DNA of 64,000 nt from the NCBI RefSeq assembly GCF_000420345.1, contig NZ_ATUT01000002.1, positions 1-64,000 on the forward strand. The letters are read 5' to 3'. The stretch's first letter is position 1, and the number at the start of each line of letters is the position of its first letter. The position numbers and the translations under genes are program-made. This DNA is from Faecalicoccus pleomorphus DSM 20574 (GTDB taxonomy: Bacteria > Bacillota_I > Bacilli_A > Erysipelotrichales > Erysipelotrichaceae). This document shows, piece after piece, positions 62,328 through 64,000 of this stretch. Below the pieces are notes generated by a model, which was given only the letters and a program-made list of their open reading frames with translations, was not told the DNA's origin and searched no databases.

Positions 62328-62493
62328 AAAGAAACTTTAAAATCAGTCAATCAAAACGGAAGAAACCCCAATGTTTAGCTGTCAAACCAAGGTATTTACT
62401 TTCACAATAGGTTGACTGTTTTCTATTATTGAAGATTAATGATCCAATGGTTGCCATGTGATCACGGTAATTCGGACATCTTATTCACGACAT
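62328..62493. other. intergenic stretch without a supported gene
   Basis: Before the tRNA terminator. On the minus strand a 36-codon frame (62457-62347, containing RKQSTYCESKYLGLTAKHWG) is open but lacks a ribosome binding site and similarity that I recognise. I see nothing else. Confidence 0.4.
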
Positions 62494-62520
62494 AAAAAAA
62501 GGTCCTTTCTACAAAGGACT
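62494..62520 (-). terminator. terminator for tRNA-Lys (minus strand)
   Basis: On the minus strand, GTCCTTT (62519-62513) pairs with AAAGGAC (62508-62502) around a 4-nt loop, followed by T residues (62500-62494). Confidence 0.75.
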
Positions 62521-62530
62521 TTCAGACAAA

Positions 62531-62606
62531 TGGTGGACCCCTGGGGATTCGAACCCCAGACCCACTGATTAAGAGTCAGTTGCTCTGCCAGCTGAGCTAG
62601 GGGTCC
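62531..62606 (-). tRNA. tRNA-Lys (anticodon CUU)
   Basis: Minus strand, 76 nt with encoded CCA. Acceptor GGACCCC/GGGGTCC, D-arm AGCTCAGCTGGCAGAGC, anticodon stem ACTGA/TCAGT around loop CTCTTAA (anticodon CTT), T-loop GTTCGAATC. Confidence 0.95.
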
Positions 62607-62749
62607 CTGTTAAAGCTTATTTATGATAGCACACTTGATGTAGATATGCAAGGAAAAAATGTGCGTTCGAGGGGTGCTTTATTCTTTTACAAACCAGAAA
62701 GTATGATAGAATCAAATGGAAAACCATTCAAAAAAAGAGGTGATTTTTC

Positions 62750-64000
62750 ATGGACGTATCCGCTAAAGAACTTTTCAAGGCAGTGGGACATAACCTTCTA
62801 CAAAATAAATGGCTGTTTCTGTCACAAGGGGCGCTTTTGCAACTGGTGCTGTTGCTGTTGGGGACGGCACTGGTGCAGTTTGGTTTTCGCTTGATTCTCG
62901 TTATCAGCGGACAGCCAAATCTATCACTCGATACATTCAAAGCGATTCTGTTAGATCCTTTGGGTCTGGCAGGTGTTTTGATTTTTGTGACTATCGTTGC
63001 CTTTCTGCTTTTTTTTGAATATGCGATTTTAACATTTTTAGTGGCTGGCAGTTATCAAAATCAGAAGCTCACCTGGAAAAATATATGCATTCTTACCGCA
63101 AAGAGAATCCGGAAATTAAATTGGAAACAAATTCCCTTTTTCCTACTTTATTTTCTTTCGATGGTACCGGCTGCCAATCTAGATATGGGCTCTTTTTTAA
63201 CGGATCGTCTCTATATCCCTCATTTTATCACCGGTGAATTGATGAAAACGACAACGGGTCTTTGGGGCATGATGATTCTTTGGCTGGTATTGATCTATGT
63301 CAATTTTCGCCTTTTATTCACACTGCCTTTAACGATGGTGAATGAGCAGTCTATCGTGGCGAATATACGAAAAAGTTGGGCAATGACCAAAAAAGGCAAA
63401 CATACGTTCGTGTTTTCCTGGCTGGCTTTGGAATCTATACTCGCCATTCTTACAATCTGTATGCTTTTATTTTTCTTATTCTTAGGAGGGGTGCTGGATA
63501 CTTCTGGACAAAGTATCGTGGTAGAAACAGTTTTATTTACAATTTTTAAAACATTGATGTTTTATCAAACTTTTTTGACAAAATTGATCATCCTTTCCAG
63601 CATTTTGTATGTATTAAAAAAAGAGAATGAAGTACAAGTGGTTTGCCAAATGCCGGAAGGACATAGAAAGAATACTTTGGGTATCGTACTGATTTTGACC
63701 ATGTTTACCTTGTTTCTGGGCGTGTATAATAGTGTTCGCCTATATACCGCCAGCTTAAATCCCCATCAGCTTGTTATTGCTCATCGGGGATTCAATGCCG
63801 TGGAAAACTCAATACAAGGCTTACAAAATGCGGCAAAAGTTCATGCGGACTATGTTGAATTGGATGTACAGATGACAAAAGATGGAAAATTCGTTGTTGT
63901 ACATGATTATGATTTAAAACGGTTGGCTAACATTCAGCAACGAGTCAAAGAACGAGATTTTCAAGAGGTCAAAGGGCTGCCGATCAGTCAGGGAAATCAA
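62750..64000 (+). CDS. membrane-bound glycerophosphodiester phosphodiesterase (partial, runs off the window)
   Basis: 417 codons are visible and the frame is open to the last base. The first 330 residues form a membrane domain with about six to seven hydrophobic helices (LLQLVLLLLGTALVQFGF, GVLIFVTIVAFLLFFEYAIL), typical of the GDPD-associated membrane domain. The catalytic domain begins with VIAHRGFNAVENSIQG, containing the His-Arg and Glu-Asn residues of GlpQ/UgpQ enzymes, followed by ELDVQMTKDGKFVVVHD. It hydrolyses glycerophosphodiesters, perhaps turning over lipoteichoic acid or lipid head groups. AAGAGGTGA precedes the ATG. Confidence 0.92.
   Translation, partial: MDVSAKELFKAVGHNLLQNKWLFLSQGALLQLVLLLLGTALVQFGFRLILVISGQPNLSLDTFKAILLDPLGLAGVLIFVTIVAFLLFFEYAILTFLVAGSYQNQKLTWKNICILTAKRIRKLNWKQIPFFLLYFLSMVPAANLDMGSFLTDRLYIPHFITGELMKTTTGLWGMMILWLVLIYVNFRLLFTLPLTMVNEQSIVANIRKSWAMTKKGKHTFVFSWLALESILAILTICMLLFFLFLGGVLDTSGQSIVVETVLFTIFKTLMFYQTFLTKLIILSSILYVLKKENEVQVVCQMPEGHRKNTLGIVLILTMFTLFLGVYNSVRLYTASLNPHQLVIAHRGFNAVENSIQGLQNAAKVHADYVELDVQMTKDGKFVVVHDYDLKRLANIQQRVKERDFQEVKGLPISQGNQ

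Noticed and set aside
62347-62457. 36-codon minus-strand frame before tRNA-Lys
   Set aside because: No ribosome binding site and no recognised similarity; could be a relic but cannot be supported.
62646-62894. 82-codon frame upstream of the glycerophosphodiesterase
   Set aside because: It overlaps the real gene starting at 62750 in another frame and lacks a ribosome binding site.
1-64000. CRISPR arrays, insertion sequences or prophage
   Set aside because: No regularly spaced short repeats, transposase, integrase or phage structural genes were seen; the repeated elements found are RNA loci and protein-domain repeats.

Overview
This 64 kb window comes from a low-GC, strictly anaerobic Gram-positive bacterium of the Firmicutes (Bacillota). 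Erysipelotrichia or a close relative is my best guess from gene style; this is inference without a database search. Supporting signs are a T-box leader, CcpA-type cre sites, strong GGAGG ribosome binding sites, a short HisG paired with HisZ, pyruvate:ferredoxin oxidoreductase, a class III ribonucleotide reductase-like enzyme, a flavodiiron protein and a sortase-style surface protein.

Layout. 1-0.33 kb: end of an rRNA operon (23S 3' end, 5S). 0.4-7.2 kb: cardiolipin synthase, fumarase (minus strand), cytoplasmic pullulanase, IMP dehydrogenase. 7.2-10.5 kb: a MarR/radical-SAM fusion next to a NrdD-like glycyl radical protein that appears to lack both conserved active-site cysteines. 10.5-14 kb: a heterodimeric ABC exporter. 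14-16.1 kb: small proteins and a Fic protein with a degenerate catalytic motif. 16.1-27.7 kb: tRNA-Leu, tRNA-Thr and a run of envelope genes (membrane proteins, SGNH hydrolase, O-antigen-ligase-like protein, frameshifted M23 peptidase, RsmF, YitT, lipoprotein, DUF2130, zinc-ribbon/SH3 protein, VanY). 27.7-35.4 kb: a histidine operon hisZGDCBHAFIE behind a His-type T-box. 35.4-37.6 kb: an ABC-2 transporter bracketed by two nearly identical putative small-RNA loci. 37.8-40.6 kb: a frameshifted, repeat-bearing surface protein. 40.7-47.4 kb: a cre-controlled five-gene cluster (GlpA-like dehydrogenase, FAD oxidoreductase, DUF1667, FGGY kinase, AGPS/YgcU-like oxidase). 47.5-51.9 kb: peroxiredoxin and PFOR. 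52-54.3 kb: a PadR-controlled membrane operon. 54.3-58.2 kb: a third copy of the small-RNA locus, then glutamate racemase, M18 aminopeptidase, thymidylate synthase and dihydrofolate reductase. 58.2-61.5 kb: an acyl-CoA dehydrogenase/EtfA/rubredoxin triple fusion followed by a flavodiiron oxygen reductase. 61.6-64 kb: small proteins, tRNA-Lys and a truncated membrane-bound glycerophosphodiesterase.

The most interesting candidates are: (i) a three-copy structured RNA family with a shared promoter architecture (distal GACARAA...TCCAG box, -35, 16-nt spacer, -10, all at fixed distances); (ii) the cysteine-less NrdD-like protein with its regulator-fused activase, transcribed from a promoter that would give a leaderless mRNA; (iii) the acyl-CoA dehydrogenase-EtfA-rubredoxin fusion paired with a flavodiiron protein, which reads as a compact electron wire from acyl-CoA to oxygen under catabolite control; (iv) the polyol/glycerol-type oxidative cluster combining GlpA-like, FGGY and AGPS-like enzymes. 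All comparisons to families are by eye.
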